Below are positions 14,386 through 14,506 of a stretch of 14,506 bases of DNA, one piece after another. The stretch's first letter is position 1. Each line of letters starts with the position of its first letter. Under the pieces are notes generated by a model that worked only from the letters and a program-made list of their open reading frames with translations, was not told where the DNA came from and did no database searches. This stretch comes from Roseibacillus sp. (GTDB taxonomy: Bacteria; Verrucomicrobiota; Verrucomicrobiia; Verrucomicrobiales; Akkermansiaceae): NCBI GenBank assembly GCA_002729275.1, contig PBTP01000047.1, forward strand, positions 17,023 to 31,528, given 5' to 3'. The position numbers and the translations under genes were made by a program.

Positions 14386-14457
14386 GCCCCGGTAGTTCAA
14401 TGGATAGAACAAGGGTTTCCTAAACCTTAGATAGAGGTTCGATTCCTCTCCGGGGTA
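14386..14457 (+). tRNA. tRNA-Arg (anticodon CCU)
   Basis: A full cloverleaf can be drawn. Acceptor stem: GCCCCGG (14386-14392) with CCGGGGT (14450-14456), including a G-T pair at the first position. D arm: GTTC/GAAC (14395-14398, 14407-14410). Anticodon stem: AGGGT/ACCTT with loop TTCCTAA, anticodon CCT (14419-14421). Variable region: AGAT. T arm: AGAGG/CCTCT with loop TTCGATT. Discriminator A14457; CCA is not encoded. The 180 bp upstream (14206-14385) and the 49 bp downstream (14458-14506) show no gene. Confidence 0.96.
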
Positions 14458-14506
14458 AGTGGTCAAATCCTGGGAAATTTTCGCGCTTTTACCCGCGTGC
14501 CTCGGG

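Noticed and set aside
1..14506. CCTCGGG at both extreme ends of the window, suggesting a circular or repeated junction
   Set aside because: Only seven bases match and the window ends appear arbitrary; the cupin gene runs off the left edge. Chance is enough.

Overview
The window looks like a chromosomal segment of a Gram-negative bacterium, most likely from the Verrucomicrobiota (possibly Planctomycetota or another PVC relative). The evidence is protein style, not a marker gene: a secreted PQQ-type beta-propeller carrying an N-terminal SHD1 domain, a sorbosone/glucose-dehydrogenase-like protein flanked by accessory beta domains, LPS-type acyltransferase and MsbA-like exporter genes, and mostly SD-poor start sites. 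I see no phage, IS, CRISPR or defence genes; this is mainly core-type content with some lineage-specific genes.

Layout. (1) 1-2151, minus strand: a cupin resembling type I phosphomannose isomerase (cut by the left edge) and, upstream of it, a galactose-mutarotase-like protein, apparently a carbohydrate pair. (2) 2264-2764, minus: a Fur-family regulator, divergent from a plus-strand run. (3) 2807-8314, plus: lipoprotein, STAS-domain protein, grpE, dnaJ, rsmE and an MsbA-type ABC exporter, with gaps of 0-73 bp that suggest one or two operons. (4) 8368-10382, minus: a six-helix membrane protein overlapping (ATGA) a lauroyl-type acyltransferase with an extra GT9-like tail; it converges on the exporter gene. 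(5) 10565-14205, minus: two secreted beta-propeller proteins. (6) 14386-14457, plus: tRNA-Arg(CCU).

How the parts fit. The exporter and acyltransferase both point to lipid A/LPS biogenesis. GrpE and DnaJ are co-chaperones of DnaK (not in the window), and RsmE modifies 16S rRNA. STAS and lipoprotein genes ride upstream of the chaperone pair. The two propeller proteins are exported and probably act in the periplasm or at the surface.

The most interesting non-coding signals are: two intrinsic-terminator-like hairpins with T6 tracts that face against the local genes (2252-2275 and 10418-10448); a one-directional terminator candidate between the convergent genes at about 8310-8344, leaving the plus operon without a visible stop until 10448, so a long antisense 3' extension is possible; and a nested 67-nt hairpin just after the stop codon of the 12208-14205 gene. 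No clearly new multi-gene system was identified.
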